A program made the translations under genes and the position numbers. A model generated the notes under the pieces. The model saw only the letters and a list, made by a program, of their open reading frames with translations. It did not search any database and was not told the DNA's origin. Positions 17,701 through 26,078 of a DNA stretch of 64,000 nt are shown in pieces. How positions within the stretch are numbered: the first letter of the stretch is position 1; each line of letters begins with the position of its first letter. The DNA comes from Bosea sp. Tri-49 (GTDB lineage: Bacteria > Pseudomonadota > Alphaproteobacteria > Rhizobiales > Beijerinckiaceae): contig NZ_CP017946.1 in the NCBI RefSeq assembly GCF_003952665.1, positions 868,001-932,000 of the forward strand, read 5' to 3'.

Positions 17701-18558
17701 TTTGCCGGCAGCGACGAACTTTACGGCTTCGATGGCAGCGATATGTTGAGCGGAGGTGCAGCGGGCGACCGGCTGGATGGCGGCGAAGGCTACGATTTTG
17801 CGCGCTACGATGATGCCGCGGCAGCCGTGAGTGCAAACCTCGCCGACACCACGCTCAATGCGGGCGATGCGGCGGGGGACAGTTACTTCTCCATCGAGGC
17901 TCTCATAGGTTCGGCATTTGACGATAGGCTGACTGGCGACGCCAATGCGAACGCTTTGCTCGGCCTTGCCGGCAATGACGCTCTGGTCGGTCTGGCCGGG
18001 AATGATGAGATTTATGGGTTCGCGGGCAATGACGACCTCTATGGCGGCGCTGGCGCGGATCGACTCGACGGCGGAAACGATTTCGATGTGGCTCGGTACG
18101 ACGATGCCGCCAGTGGCGTGACAGCACGGCTGTCCAATGCCGCCGCCAATGCAGGCGAGGCCGCGGGCGATAGCTATTTCTCGATCGAGGGTCTGGCCGG
18201 CTCGCATTTCGCCGATATCCTGATTGGCGATGCGTTCAACAACACGCTCTTCGGCAATGGCGGCGATGACGTCCTGTCCGGCTTTGGCGGTGCGGATGGA
18301 CTAGTCGGAGGCCAGGGCAACGACACATTCGTCTTCCGGTTGCAGGATTTGTCTTCCGGCGCTTATGCGGTCATAGCCGATTTCAATGAAGTTCTGGGCG
18401 ATTTCGATACGTTGTTCCTGCAAGGTTTCAGCAACGTCATCACGGCACAAGACGGCGCGGACGTGCTGGTCTCGACCTCGGAACTCGGCTTTGCCGGGGG
18501 TATCCGCATCAGCAACTTCACCGTTGGCCAGCTTTCGGACCAGTTTCTCTTCGGCTGA
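14764..18558 (+). CDS. Large RTX (hemolysin-type calcium-binding) repeat protein
   Basis: A 1264-residue secreted protein made almost wholly of RTX repeats. It begins in repeats with no signal peptide ([20 protein letters not shown]). The nonapeptides GGxGxDxLxG, which bind Ca2+ in a beta-roll, alternate with a linker of the form [50 protein letters not shown]. The last 80 residues ([11 protein letters not shown]...[20 protein letters not shown]...LSDQFLFG) look like a C-terminal type I secretion signal. No catalytic domain is seen, so an adhesin, surface-layer or matrix role is more likely than a toxin or protease. No ABC exporter, membrane-fusion protein or TolC gene is in the window. Confidence 0.9.
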   Translation: MPVFNGTAGDDTLTGSGSDDTLNGLAGNDILIGGGGADILDGGSGFDTASYQNAIAGIVVDLTTPGNNTGEAAGDTYISIENVRGSAFNDTLTGNAGDNVLRGGLGADLLNGGGGFDFADYRNSTTGITVSLTNPASNTGEAAGDLYASIEGLRGGDFNDLLIGDAGDNFLRGGLGADALNGGGGFDFADYTSATAGVTVSLTDPAINTGEAAGDSYFSIEGVRGSDFNDTLIGDANLNFLRGGLGADTLNGAGGFDYADYRYAIAGITVSLANAAINTGEAAGDTFISIEGLRGSDFGDTLTGDGNDNFLRGGLGADALNGGGGSDYADYFNATTGITASLANPNANTGEAAGDTYVSIENLDGSVFNDTLIGDAGDNVLRGGLGADSLAGGNGDDSADYSNAATGLTASLANPNANTGEAAGDTYSSIENLRGSDFNDTLTGDAGDNVLRGGLGSDALNGGDGFDFADYRNAAAGVTVSLTNPAINTGEAAGDTYVSIEGVRGSQFNDLLIGDAGDNYLRGRNGADVLNGAGGFDYADYSGATAGVVASLTNPALNTGDAAGDTYISIEGLRGTDFNDTLIGDAGDNYLRGRLGADLLNGADGFDYADYRNATTGILASLTNSAINTGDAAGDIYISIEGLRGTDFNDTLIGDANDNFLRGRAGADVLDGAGGFDYADYVNATTAVVASLANPGINTGDAAGDTYVSIEGLRGGDFNDTLTGDAGSNSLRGGLGADALNGGDGIDYADYRNASAGVTVSLANPGANIGEAVGDTYVSIEGLRGGDFNDILTGDAGDNFLRGGQGADVLDGGGGFDLAEYTNATAGVTVSLLTPAGNSGEAAGDTFTSIEGVHGSGFADTLLGDGAVNQLFGLNGNDVLYGFGGNDSINGGAGVDLLTGGAGADALVGGADFDFARYDDSSIGVTVRLDLGTGVGGDAQGDQLVGIEALIGSAFADLLIGDAGSNALLGLGGNDTLYGFAGSDELYGFDGSDMLSGGAAGDRLDGGEGYDFARYDDAAAAVSANLADTTLNAGDAAGDSYFSIEALIGSAFDDRLTGDANANALLGLAGNDALVGLAGNDEIYGFAGNDDLYGGAGADRLDGGNDFDVARYDDAASGVTARLSNAAANAGEAAGDSYFSIEGLAGSHFADILIGDAFNNTLFGNGGDDVLSGFGGADGLVGGQGNDTFVFRLQDLSSGAYAVIADFNEVLGDFDTLFLQGFSNVITAQDGADVLVSTSELGFAGGIRISNFTVGQLSDQFLFG
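14902..18084 (+). repeat. Tandem in-gene repeat: eleven 210-bp periods then three 291-bp periods
   Basis: Using the codons for the Asp of FD-x-A-x-Y as a marker, it recurs at 14902, 15112, 15322, 15532, 15742, 15952, 16162, 16372, 16582, 16792, 17002 and 17212 (exactly 210 bp, 70 residues). It then recurs at 17503, 17794 and 18085 (exactly 291 bp, 97 residues). The longer periods equal the 70-residue module plus 27 residues, that is three extra nonapeptides. Adjacent units are very similar at DNA level, which implies expansion by recombination and likely length variation between strains. Confidence 0.92.
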
Positions 18559-18602
18559 ATGGGGCCTGTCACAAGCGCGCGAGGGCCTGCTCAGGCAGCG
18601 CG

Positions 18603-19034
18603 CTAGGAAAAACGATCCCAGGCCGCCTGGCGGGAGATGCCGAGCGCTTCTCCGATCGCGGCCCAGGAGATCTTGCGCCTGCGCAGGACGTCGACCGTCC
18701 GTCCCAGCCCGACGGCGGTGTGCTCGTAGAGCGCAGCCTCGACCTTGAGCCAGTGCAGAAGGCGCTCGGTCGGGAGCGTCTCGAGCTCTTGAATGCTCCG
18801 GATTTCCGTATCCGGCCGCGGCGCGTCGACCGGCAGCGCCATGAACGCGTTACATTTGGCGACGCATTCATTGCAGATGAAGACCGCCGGGCCGGCGACG
18901 AGCTTCTCGACGTCGTGCTGGTTCTTGCCGCAGAACGAGCAGTGCAGCAGCGGCTTCAAAGCCTTGCTCAGACGCTTTCGCCACTTGCCGGAGCCAGCAT
19001 CGCCTAGAGCCTGATCCGACGTCGTCATGGCCAT
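18603..19034 (-). CDS. ClpX-type C4 zinc-finger protein with C-terminal helix-turn-helix
   Basis: A 143-residue protein without an ATPase. Residues 31-65 match the ClpX N-terminal zinc-binding domain (C32-x2-C35 in HCSFCGKNQ, then C54-x2-C57 in [10 protein letters not shown]), including the GPAVFIC segment. The C-terminus ([21 protein letters not shown]) looks like a helix-turn-helix of the type that reads 'alternative start, DNA binding'. The combination suggests a small regulator rather than a protease subunit. Two identical dyads lie directly upstream (19037-19102). It is convergent with the RTX gene. Confidence 0.8.
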   Translation of the reverse strand: MAMTTSDQALGDAGSGKWRKRLSKALKPLLHCSFCGKNQHDVEKLVAGPAVFICNECVAKCNAFMALPVDAPRPDTEIRSIQELETLPTERLLHWLKVEAALYEHTAVGLGRTVDVLRRRKISWAAIGEALGISRQAAWDRFS

Positions 19035-19036
19035 CT

Positions 19037-19102
19037 CTTGTCAAGGTGAGCTTGACAGGAAGTTCTCGCGCTCATCGCAACTTGTCAAGCACGACTTGAC
19101 AG
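19037..19102 (-). promoter_or_regulatory. Two identical 22-bp operator-like dyads
   Basis: CTTGTCAAG-N5-CTTGACAG occurs at 19037-19058 and again at 19081-19102, with every arm base identical and only the 5-bp centres differing. The start-to-start distance is 44 bp, about four helical turns. On the minus strand TTGACA within the arms (19088-19083) could be a -35 box for the gene starting at 19034. The promoter-proximal dyad ends two bases before the start codon, so binding would block transcription or initiation. Confidence 0.75.
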
Positions 19103-19149
19103 GCGCGGGGCGGCTGAGGCCAAGGCTGCTGAGTTGACGCTTCGGGGCT

Positions 19150-19686
19150 TCAGAGCTCGGAGGCAAAACCCCATTGCGGGACATGGGCGGCGAGCTTGTC
19201 GAGTAGCTGCCCGAGCTGGGCCCGCTCCTCGCCCGAGAGGCAATCGAGCATCGCCGCCTCCCTGGCCTGCAGCGCCGGGATATAACGTTCGTAGAGGGCG
19301 CGACCTTCCGGCGTCAGGAAGAGGAGTTGGCGGCGACTGTCGGCCTTATCGGGCTCGCGTCGGATCAGCGTCTTCTTCTCGAGCAGGATGACGGCGCGGC
19401 TGACGCTCGCTTTGAGATGGCCGGAGAACTCGCAGAACTCGCTTGCGCTGGCGCCGTCGCGCACGGTCAGGAAGATCAGGATGACGATCTCCGGCCGGGT
19501 CAGCCCGAACTCCATCTCGATCGCCCGGAAGGAGGGCTCGCGATAGAAGTTCAGGATGTAGCCGATCTTGTAGGCAGTCGGGATCGCGGTGCCATCGAGG
19601 ATGGCGCGACGCTGCCCGGCGTCGAGTTCGCCGGTCTCGTCCTGCGGAATTAGTCTCACATTGGACTTTTTTGTTGCGCGCGCCAT
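19150..19686 (-). CDS. MarR-family transcriptional regulator
   Basis: A 178-residue winged-helix regulator. It has a basic N-terminal arm (MARATKKSNVRL), the recognition region FCEFSGHLKASVSRAVILLE, and the wing KKTLIRREPDKADSRRQLLFLT, with the D-x-R-x4-L-T wing motif of MarR proteins. It is divergent from the hydrolase/binding-protein pair (60-bp gap), which are its likely targets. A dyad at 19717-19735 is a candidate operator. Confidence 0.88.
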   Translation of the reverse strand: MARATKKSNVRLIPQDETGELDAGQRRAILDGTAIPTAYKIGYILNFYREPSFRAIEMEFGLTRPEIVILIFLTVRDGASASEFCEFSGHLKASVSRAVILLEKKTLIRREPDKADSRRQLLFLTPEGRALYERYIPALQAREAAMLDCLSGEERAQLGQLLDKLAAHVPQWGFASEL

Positions 19687-19716
19687 GAGCCGGTCCTAGC
19701 ATCCCGGATAAGGAAT

Positions 19717-19735
19717 GGCACGGTTTTGCCGTGCC
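19717..19735. promoter_or_regulatory. Candidate MarR operator dyad
   Basis: GGCACGG-TTTTG-CCGTGCC, a perfect 7-bp-arm inverted repeat in the 60-bp divergent region, just before the GGGAGGAGG ribosome site of the hydrolase gene. It could equally be a leader hairpin. Confidence 0.4.
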
Positions 19736-19746
19736 GGGAGGAGGCG

Positions 19747-20685
19747 ATGGACCAGGCTGGTGCCACAAGGCGGCAGGCGCTTTTGCGCGCGCCGGAGCGG
19801 CAATGCTTCTATTCGGGCACGGACGCCCATCCGATCTATGTCGACCGGCTCGGGGCGCCTCAGCCGGGGCGGTTGCCGATCGTCGTCGTCCATGGCGGCG
19901 GCCATACCGGTGCCTGCTATCTGACCACGCCCGATGGTCGGCCCGGCTGGGCGCCTTTCTTTGCCGCCTCCGGCCGCGAGGTCTTCGTGCCGGACTGGCC
20001 GGGGCATGGCCGCTCGCCGATGCGGCCGGATTTCGCGACTTTGTCGAGCGTCGAGATCGCGACCTCCCTGCAGTGTCTGCTCGAGGAGATCGGGCCGGCG
20101 GTGCTGCTCGTGCACTCCGCCAGCGGGCCGATGGCTTGGTGGATCGCCGAGCAGAGCCCAAAGGCTGTCGCAGCGATCGTCGGTATCGCGCCGGGCGGGC
20201 CGGCCAATCTCCTGCCGGTGCTGCCCGACGATGCCGAGGCGGTGGCCAAGCTCAAGGACGATTAGAGCCTGGGCTGCCCGGTCCGGGTCGAGGAAGACAA
20301 GCCGCTCTTCATCCCGCCCGAGTTCATGCAGGCCTATTGGGCCAATTCCGAGCGCTTCCCGAAACAGGCCTTCGGAGCCTATCGCCGCTCGATCGTGCCC
20401 GAGAGCGCGCGCCTGATGAACGAGCGCTTCAACATCGGTGGCAAGGGCCTGCGCATCGCCGACGCGGCGAACCTTGCAAACCTGCCGATCCTGATCGTCA
20501 CCGGCGACAGCGACCCGCGCCATCCGCGCGCGGTCGACAAGGCGACGGCGCGCTATCTGGGCGCGCAGTTTGTCTGGCTGCCGGAGCGTGGCATCACCGG
20601 CAACGGCCATATGCCGATGTGCGAGGACAACAGCGACGAGATCGCGGCCCTGATCGTCGCCTGGCTGGAGGCAAAGGGTCTTTGA
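19747..20685 (+). pseudogene. Alpha/beta hydrolase interrupted by an in-frame TAG
   Basis: The reading frame runs 312 codons from MDQAGATRR to a natural stop, but codon 173 is TAG (20263-20265). Homology-like sequence continues in the same frame on both sides: ...AVAKLKDD, then SLGCPVRVEEDKPLF. A tryptophan codon TGG changed to TAG would restore it. The first part has the hydrolase core (VVVHGGGHTG, DWPGHGRS) and the nucleophile elbow VHSASGP with S124. The acid (VTGDSDP) and histidine (GNGHMPM) of the triad lie after the stop. A product ending at codon 172 would lack two of three catalytic residues. It has a very good ribosome site and precedes a binding-protein gene by 42 bp. Confidence 0.82.
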
Positions 20686-20727
20686 GATTGAACCGGCGGC
20701 AAGGCCGGACGACAGCTCGGGAGGATA

Positions 20728-21933
20728 ATGATGCGATCGCTTCTAGTGGGCGGCGCCCTGATGGCGCTCGCCAGTATGCCGGCGCTGGCCCAGGTCAGCG
20801 ACGATGTCGTCAAGATCGGCGTGCTGACCGATATGGGCGGCGTCACCGCCGATATCGGCGGCAAGGGCTCGGTGATCGCGGCCGAGCTGGCGGTAAAGGA
20901 GTTCGGTGCGACCGTGCTCGGCAAGCCGATCCAGATCGTCGCGGCCGACCATCAGCACAAGGCCGATCTCGGCACCTCGATCGCCCGGCAATGGTTCGAC
21001 ATCTACAAGGTCGACGCCGTCGTCGACATCCCCAATTCGGCGGTGGCGCTGGCGCTGCAGTCGCTCGCCCGCGAGAAGAAGCGGATCGTGATGTATTCCG
21101 GCGCCGGCACCACGGCGCTGACCAATGAGCAGTGCTCGCCCTATGGCTTCCACTGGACCTACGACACCTATGGTGTCGCCCGCGGCACCGCCTCGGCCGT
21201 GGTCAAGGCTGGCGGCACCTCCTGGTTCATGCTGGCCTCCGACTACGCCTTCGGCCACCAGCTCCAGAAGGACGCCACTGATGTCGTCGAGGCCAATGGC
21301 GGTAAGGTCGTCGGCGCGGTGCGCCATCCCTTGAACAATGCCGATTTCTCCTCCTTCCTGCTGCGGGCGCAGGCCTCCGGCGCCAAGGTGATCGGCATCG
21401 CCAATGCCGGCAACGACACGGTCAACGCGATCAAGCAGGCCGGAGAATTCGGCCTCGCCGAGCAGGGGCAGAACCTCGCGGCGCTGATCTTCTTCCTGCA
21501 GGACGTGCACAGCCTCGGCCTCAAGGCGACGCAAGGCACCTATCTGACCACCGCTTCCTATTGGGATCTCGACGAGCCCTCGCGCTCCTGGTCGAAGCAG
21601 TTCCTGGAGCGGGCCGGGATGATGCCTTCCATGCTGCATGCCGGGGTCTATGGCTCGGTGCTGCACTATCTCAAGGCGATCAAGCAGGCGGGCACCGACG
21701 ATCCCGACAAGGTCGCTGCCGCGATGCGGGCGATGCCGATCAACGATGCCTTCACCAAGGACGCGACGATCCGCGCCGATGGAAGGGTGCTGCGCGAGAT
21801 GTATCTCGCGAGGGTCAAGAAGCCGGCGGATTCGAAGGGGCCGTGGGACTATTTCGAGATCGTGCGCAAAATCGCGCCGGAGGAGACGGTCTGGCCGCTG
21901 AGCGAGAGCAAGTGCCCGGCGGCGAAGGGGTGA
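20728..21933 (+). CDS. Branched-chain amino-acid-type ABC transporter substrate-binding protein
   Basis: A 401-residue periplasmic binding protein (LivJ/type-I fold). It has a Sec-type signal (MRSLLVGGALMALASMPALA-Q), then VKIGVLTDMGGVTADIGGKG and a long C-terminal lobe. The ligand is not predictable; family members bind amino acids, aromatic acids or amides. No permease or ATPase genes follow, so it must share a transporter encoded elsewhere. It is probably co-transcribed with the upstream (broken) hydrolase, and the MarR regulator may control both. Confidence 0.85.
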   Translation: MMRSLLVGGALMALASMPALAQVSDDVVKIGVLTDMGGVTADIGGKGSVIAAELAVKEFGATVLGKPIQIVAADHQHKADLGTSIARQWFDIYKVDAVVDIPNSAVALALQSLAREKKRIVMYSGAGTTALTNEQCSPYGFHWTYDTYGVARGTASAVVKAGGTSWFMLASDYAFGHQLQKDATDVVEANGGKVVGAVRHPLNNADFSSFLLRAQASGAKVIGIANAGNDTVNAIKQAGEFGLAEQGQNLAALIFFLQDVHSLGLKATQGTYLTTASYWDLDEPSRSWSKQFLERAGMMPSMLHAGVYGSVLHYLKAIKQAGTDDPDKVAAAMRAMPINDAFTKDATIRADGRVLREMYLARVKKPADSKGPWDYFEIVRKIAPEETVWPLSESKCPAAKG

Positions 21934-21937
21934 GGCT

Positions 21938-23122
21938 TTAGAGCGCGAAACCCTTCAGCCGCTCGCCGAGCGCTGCGATGCGCTCGGCCGCGACATTGGC
22001 GATGGCGATGCGCAAATGCTGCTCCTGGCCGGGCCCGAAATAGGGGCCGGGCAAAGCGAGCACGCCGCGCTCCTGCACCAGCCGGCGCACGACGTCCGCC
22101 GCCGGCACGCCCTCGAAGGGGTGGGCGACATAGGCGAAATAGGCACCCGCCGCGAGCACGCTCCAGCCGTTCAGCGGCGCGATCGCCTGGCGGAAGAGCG
22201 CGGCCCGGGAGTTCATCTCGGCGCGGTTGGCCTCACGCCAGGCGCGGATGCCGTCGATGCCCCAGGCGACGGCGCTCTGGCCGGCGCGCACCGGGCTGAT
22301 CTGGACGCAGTCCAGCACCTTGCCGATCTGGGCCAGCGCCGCCTCGCCGGCGGTGATCGCACCCAGCCGCCAGCCGGGCACGGCATAGGCCTTGGAGAAG
22401 CTGTAGAGGCCGATCAGCGAATCCTGCCAGTCGCTTGCGGCAAAGAGCTCATGCGGGCGGTCCGCGCCTTCGGGCAGGAAGTCGCGATAGGTCTCGTCGA
22501 GCACCAGCCAGATCCTGCGCTTGCGGCAGAGCTCGGCGAAGGCGGCGATGGTCGCAGGCGGGTAGACCGCGCCGGTCGGGTTGTTCGGGGTCACCAGCAC
22601 GATGGCGCGGGTGCGTTCGTCGATCAGCGCCTCGGCTGTCGTCGCATCCGGCACGAAGCCTTGAGCCGGATCGCAAGGCAGCGGGCGCGGCTCGACGCCG
22701 AGCATGTTCAGCGTCATCTCGTGGTTGAAGTACCAGGGCGTCGGCAGCAGCACATTGTCGCCGGCGCGCGCCAACGCCATCATCACCGTGACATAGGCTT
22801 GGTTGCAGCCAGCGGTGATCGCGATCTCCTGCGGCCGGATCGCGCCGCCATAGAAGGTGCTGCTCTCTGCGGCATAGGCTTCGCGTAGGACATCGTCGCC
22901 GGCGATCGGCCCGTAGCGCGTGCTTTCGGGCAGCGCGGCAGCCTCGGCGAGGTGTTCGAGCAGGGCAGCCGGTGGCGGCGAGCCGGGCACGGCCTGCGAC
23001 AGGTCGATCAGCGGACCGTTGCCACCGGCATAGCCGCGCGCCCAGGCCTTGGCCTCGGGAATCGGCGGGGTCGCAGTGTCGATGAGATCGGGGTTGAGCG
23101 GGGCGGGAGAGGGCGCAGGCAT
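21938..23122 (-). CDS. PLP-dependent aminotransferase, class I/II
   Basis: A 394-residue fold-type I aminotransferase. It has LVTPNNPTG (substrate carboxylate/PLP loop), VLDETYRDF (Asp to the pyridine nitrogen), YSFSKAYAVPGWRLG (the Schiff-base lysine) and LRIAIAN near the C-terminus (the arginine that binds the substrate carboxylate). The ATG chosen starts MPAPSPAPL. The frame is open for 107 more codons upstream but that part overlaps the sirtuin gene and is not protein-like. The substrate is not assignable. It is convergent with the binding-protein gene and divergent from the sirtuin. Confidence 0.88.
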   Translation of the reverse strand: MPAPSPAPLNPDLIDTATPPIPEAKAWARGYAGGNGPLIDLSQAVPGSPPPAALLEHLAEAAALPESTRYGPIAGDDVLREAYAAESSTFYGGAIRPQEIAITAGCNQAYVTVMMALARAGDNVLLPTPWYFNHEMTLNMLGVEPRPLPCDPAQGFVPDATTAEALIDERTRAIVLVTPNNPTGAVYPPATIAAFAELCRKRRIWLVLDETYRDFLPEGADRPHELFAASDWQDSLIGLYSFSKAYAVPGWRLGAITAGEAALAQIGKVLDCVQISPVRAGQSAVAWGIDGIRAWREANRAEMNSRAALFRQAIAPLNGWSVLAAGAYFAYVAHPFEGVPAADVVRRLVQERGVLALPGPYFGPGQEQHLRIAIANVAAERIAALGERLKGFAL

Positions 23123-23231
23123 GGCTGAGCTTTGCGGCGCGTTTCTTTCGGCGTCAACGGCCTCGCCGGCAGGGCTGGAGCGCAACGCCGGAACGCCCCA
23201 TATTCGAACCGGAACAAGGTGAGGAGACGGC

Positions 23232-23987
23232 ATGGACGAGGCGACGCAGGACGCGATCGAGGAATTGCATGCGATGCTCGACCGCGCCCGGGTGATCGTG
23301 CCGTTCACCGGTGCGGGGATTTCGACCGAATCGGGCGTGCCGGATTTCCGTTCGCCGGGCTCGCCCTGGATGCAGAACAAGCCGATCCCATTCGAGGCCT
23401 TCCTCGCCAGCCGCGAGGCGCGGATCGAGGCCTGGCGGCGCAAATTCGCGATGGACGCCCATTATCGCGACGCCAGGCCCAATCGCGGCCATCGGGCGCT
23501 GGCGACTTTGGTGGCGGAAGGGCGCTCGCCCGGTGTGATCACCCAGAACATCGACGGCCTGCACCAAGCCTCGGGCATCGCGGAGGGCGCGGTGATCGAG
23601 CTGCACGGCAACGGCACCTATGCGACCTGCCTGACCTGTGGCTGGCGGCATGAGCTTGCGGCGATAAGGGCGGAGTTCGAGGCGAGCGGCGAGCCGGCTT
23701 CCTGCATGATGTGCGCCGGTATCGTGAAGACCGCGACGATCTCCTTCGGCCAGCAGATGCCGCAGCAACCCATGCTGCGGGCCCACGAGCTGACGATGTC
23801 GGCCGATCTCTACCTCGTCGCCGGCTCCTCGCTCGTCGTCTTCCCGGCCGCGACCTTCCCGGTGATCGCCAAGCGCAACGGGGCGAAGCTCGTCATCCTC
23901 AACCGCGAGCCGACCGATCTCGACCCGATCGCCGATCTCGTCGTGCGCAGCGAGATCGGCCCGGCACTGGCGCGATTGGCGAACTGA
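23232..23987 (+). CDS. NAD-dependent protein deacylase of the Sir2 family
   Basis: A 251-residue sirtuin that removes acyl groups from protein lysines using NAD+. It has the GAGIS motif (residues 27-31), PDFRSP, TQNIDGLH, the catalytic histidine H125 in ELHGNG and a zinc site formed by C133/C136 and C158/C161. A GSSL motif precedes the Rossmann end (VAGSSLVVFPAA). CobB is the E. coli relative, but the substrate class (acetyl, succinyl, other) is not fixed by what I see. The start is supported by AGGAGAC a few bases upstream. Confidence 0.9.
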   Translation: MDEATQDAIEELHAMLDRARVIVPFTGAGISTESGVPDFRSPGSPWMQNKPIPFEAFLASREARIEAWRRKFAMDAHYRDARPNRGHRALATLVAEGRSPGVITQNIDGLHQASGIAEGAVIELHGNGTYATCLTCGWRHELAAIRAEFEASGEPASCMMCAGIVKTATISFGQQMPQQPMLRAHELTMSADLYLVAGSSLVVFPAATFPVIAKRNGAKLVILNREPTDLDPIADLVVRSEIGPALARLAN

Positions 23988-24007
23988 TGACGGTCATAGA
24001 CGCCTCT

Positions 24008-24096
24008 CGTCATTGCGAGGAGCAAGGCGACGAAGCAATCCAGCGGCGGCAGTGCTCTACGTCTCCCTGGATTGCTTCGCTGCGCTCGAAATGACG
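24008..24096. repeat. Long palindromic repeat, family A, copy 1
   Basis: Starts CGTCATTGCGAGGAGC and ends with the inverted arm GCTCGAAATGACG. The interior has GACGAAGCAATCCAG and CTGGATTGCTTCG, so the element folds into one long interrupted stem. Related copies are at 44454-44544 and 46986-47076. The family is widespread in Rhizobiales intergenic DNA. Confidence 0.85.
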
Positions 24097-24118
24097 AAGG
24101 GTTGATGGCGTCTGCAGC

Positions 24119-24751
24119 TCAATCCCGCGAGGCGAAGGCGAGGCGCAGCGCCAGCCCGCCGAAGACCACGCCGAGGATGCGCTGCGGCCAGAGCGCCAGA
24201 TGCGGCCGGCTGGCGATGGCGCGGCCGAGCCGGCTTGCCGTCATGATGACGATGCCGTTGGCGATGAGGCCCATCAAATTGAGGATCGAGGCCAGCACCA
24301 CGACCTGGAGCAGCAGCGATCCGGCCTCCGGCTTCACGAACTGCGGCAACAGCGCCAGCATGAACAGCGCCATCTTCGGGTTGAGCAGGTTTGTCAGCAG
24401 GCCCTGCAGGAAGATCTGGCGCAGCGGGAAACGTGCCGCGTCCGCCGTCGGCGCGAACAATGTCGCGGGCGAGCGGAGGGTCTTCCAGGCGAGCCAGGCG
24501 AGGTAGGCGGCGCCGGCCCAGCGCAGGGCGTCATAGGCGGAGGGCACGAGCAGGAAGAGCTGCGACAGGCCATAGGCAGCGGCGAGCGCCTGGAGATAGC
24601 TGCCTGTAGCGATACCCGCATAGGTCATGAAGCCGGCAGCGCGGCCCTGGCTCATGCTCCGCGAGGCGATCAGCAGCATGTCGGGCCCGGGCGTCGCGGT
24701 CAGCACGGCGCAGGCGGCGGTGAACAGAGCGAGCGTGGTGAAGTCGGGCAT
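24119..24751 (-). CDS. LysE/RhtB-family exporter
   Basis: A 210-residue inner-membrane protein with about six hydrophobic segments. The N-terminal TATPGPDMLLIASRSMSQGR carries the family signature (T-x-GP-x-x-x-x-x-x) and NLLNPKMALFMLALLPQF is the second conserved block. Family members export amino acids such as lysine, homoserine or threonine; the specific cargo is unknown. It lies 15 bp after the enolase-superfamily gene on the same strand, so the two may form one transcript. Confidence 0.9.
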   Translation of the reverse strand: MPDFTTLALFTAACAVLTATPGPDMLLIASRSMSQGRAAGFMTYAGIATGSYLQALAAAYGLSQLFLLVPSAYDALRWAGAAYLAWLAWKTLRSPATLFAPTADAARFPLRQIFLQGLLTNLLNPKMALFMLALLPQFVKPEAGSLLLQVVVLASILNLMGLIANGIVIMTASRLGRAIASRPHLALWPQRILGVVFGGLALRLAFASRD

Positions 24752-24766
24752 GGTCGGCTCTCGGGT

Positions 24767-25885
24767 TCAGGACAGCGGTTTGGCGAAGCGAGCAAAGGCG
24801 GCCCTCGTCGGGGTGGTGCCGGCGCCGGGCTGCTGCGGGCGCAGGAAACAACCATCGGCGACATTGGCCGGTTCCACGAAGGCGTCCTTGATCCACGGGA
24901 TGTATTCGAGCACCGGCGTCGCCGGATGCCAGTAAGCGAGGTGGACATGGACCTGGCTCATCTCGCCGGCATGGGGCGCGACCGGCAAGCGATGGGCCAG
25001 CGCCAGCTCCGCAACCTGGATGTATTCGGTGATGCCGCCGAGGCGGGTGACGTCGGGCTGGACATAATGGATCGCGCCGGCCTGCACGAAGGCGCGGAAG
25101 GCGTCGACCGTATAGAGCTGCTCGCCGAGCGCGACCGGGATCGCAGTCGAGCGGGCGAGCTCGGCATGCGAGCCGATGTCGTCGTACCAGAGCGGCTCCT
25201 CGAACCAGAAGATATCGAGCCCCTCGGCGCGGGCGCAGAAGCGCTTGCAGGTCGGCAGGTCCCATTTGCCGTTGCCGTCGATCGCCATGGTGACATGGTC
25301 GCCGACGGCGCGGCGCACCGCTTCGAGCCGGCCGATATCGGTCATCGGATCGGCATGGCCGACTTTGATCTTGATACGGTGGAAGCCGTCGCGCTCGACC
25401 GCCATGCGCGCGCCCTCGACCAACTCGTCCTTCGGGATCGAGAGCCAGCCAATGTCGGTGTTGTAGGCTTCGAGTTTCGATTTGCTGGCGCCGCCGAGCA
25501 GATGCCAGAGCGGCACGCCGGCCTTCTTCGCCTTGAGGTCCCAGAGCGCGACGTCGACGGCAGCGAGCGCCAATTGGGTGATGCCGGCGCGGCCGACCCA
25601 TTGCAAAGCGGGATGGCGGGCGAGCTTCAGCCAGAGCCGCGAATGCTCGGACGCATCCTCGCCGGCGAGCAGCGGCGCGTAGCAATCGCGGATGCAAGAG
25701 GTGATCAGCCGGTCGGAGGCGAGGTCGGCATGGGTGCCGGTGAAGCCATAGCCGACGAGTCCGTCCTCGGTGGTGATCGTCGTGCCGACCACGCCCCAAT
25801 GGCTGATCCGGTGGGTCGAGTCGGCGATCGAGCCGCCGGTGACCGGGATGTGCAGGATGAAGGGCTCGATGCGGGTGATACGCAT
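24767..25885 (-). CDS. Enolase-superfamily enzyme, mandelate racemase subgroup
   Basis: A 372-residue TIM-barrel enzyme that abstracts a proton next to a carboxylate. It shows the KxK base motif (HRIKIKVGH), metal ligands in AIDGNG, FEEPLW and LGEQL, and the His-Asp dyad (D in [12 protein letters not shown] in VAPHAGE). That is the mandelate-racemase subgroup pattern, used by many acid-sugar dehydratases and cycloisomerases. The ATG chosen begins MRITRIEPF. An upstream in-frame ATG adds 19 unlikely residues. The reaction is probably sugar-acid dehydration, but the substrate needs experiment. Confidence 0.88.
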   Translation of the reverse strand: MRITRIEPFILHIPVTGGSIADSTHRISHWGVVGTTITTEDGLVGYGFTGTHADLASDRLITSCIRDCYAPLLAGEDASEHSRLWLKLARHPALQWVGRAGITQLALAAVDVALWDLKAKKAGVPLWHLLGGASKSKLEAYNTDIGWLSIPKDELVEGARMAVERDGFHRIKIKVGHADPMTDIGRLEAVRRAVGDHVTMAIDGNGKWDLPTCKRFCARAEGLDIFWFEEPLWYDDIGSHAELARSTAIPVALGEQLYTVDAFRAFVQAGAIHYVQPDVTRLGGITEYIQVAELALAHRLPVAPHAGEMSQVHVHLAYWHPATPVLEYIPWIKDAFVEPANVADGCFLRPQQPGAGTTPTRAAFARFAKPLS

Positions 25886-26078
25886 GACTGGTCTCCCGAG
25901 CGCGGTTCGTACGATCATCGGCGCGATGCACGAAAGCGACAAGGCGCAGCTTTTGTCAGTCTCTCACACGGTTTACGCATGCTGATGATGTGGATGAGCC
26001 GGAAGCGACTGTTTCGCGACTCCGCCGGGGTGCTATCGTCACGTCACGAATCACGTTCGCGGCGGAGATGAGCGGGAC

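Noticed and set aside
14902..18084. CRISPR-like regular repetition
   Set aside because: The period is 210 or 291 bp, the frame is open throughout and the units encode RTX nonapeptides. It is a protein repeat, not an array of spacers.
18363..18558. A protease or lipase domain at the end of the RTX protein
   Set aside because: The last 80 residues match only an RTX end plus a secretion-signal-like tail. No HExxH or GxSxG motif occurs anywhere in the protein.
24200..26071. A 623-codon open frame on the plus strand
   Set aside because: Antisense to the LysE exporter and the enolase-superfamily gene. It has no recognisable domain, while both minus-strand genes are well supported.
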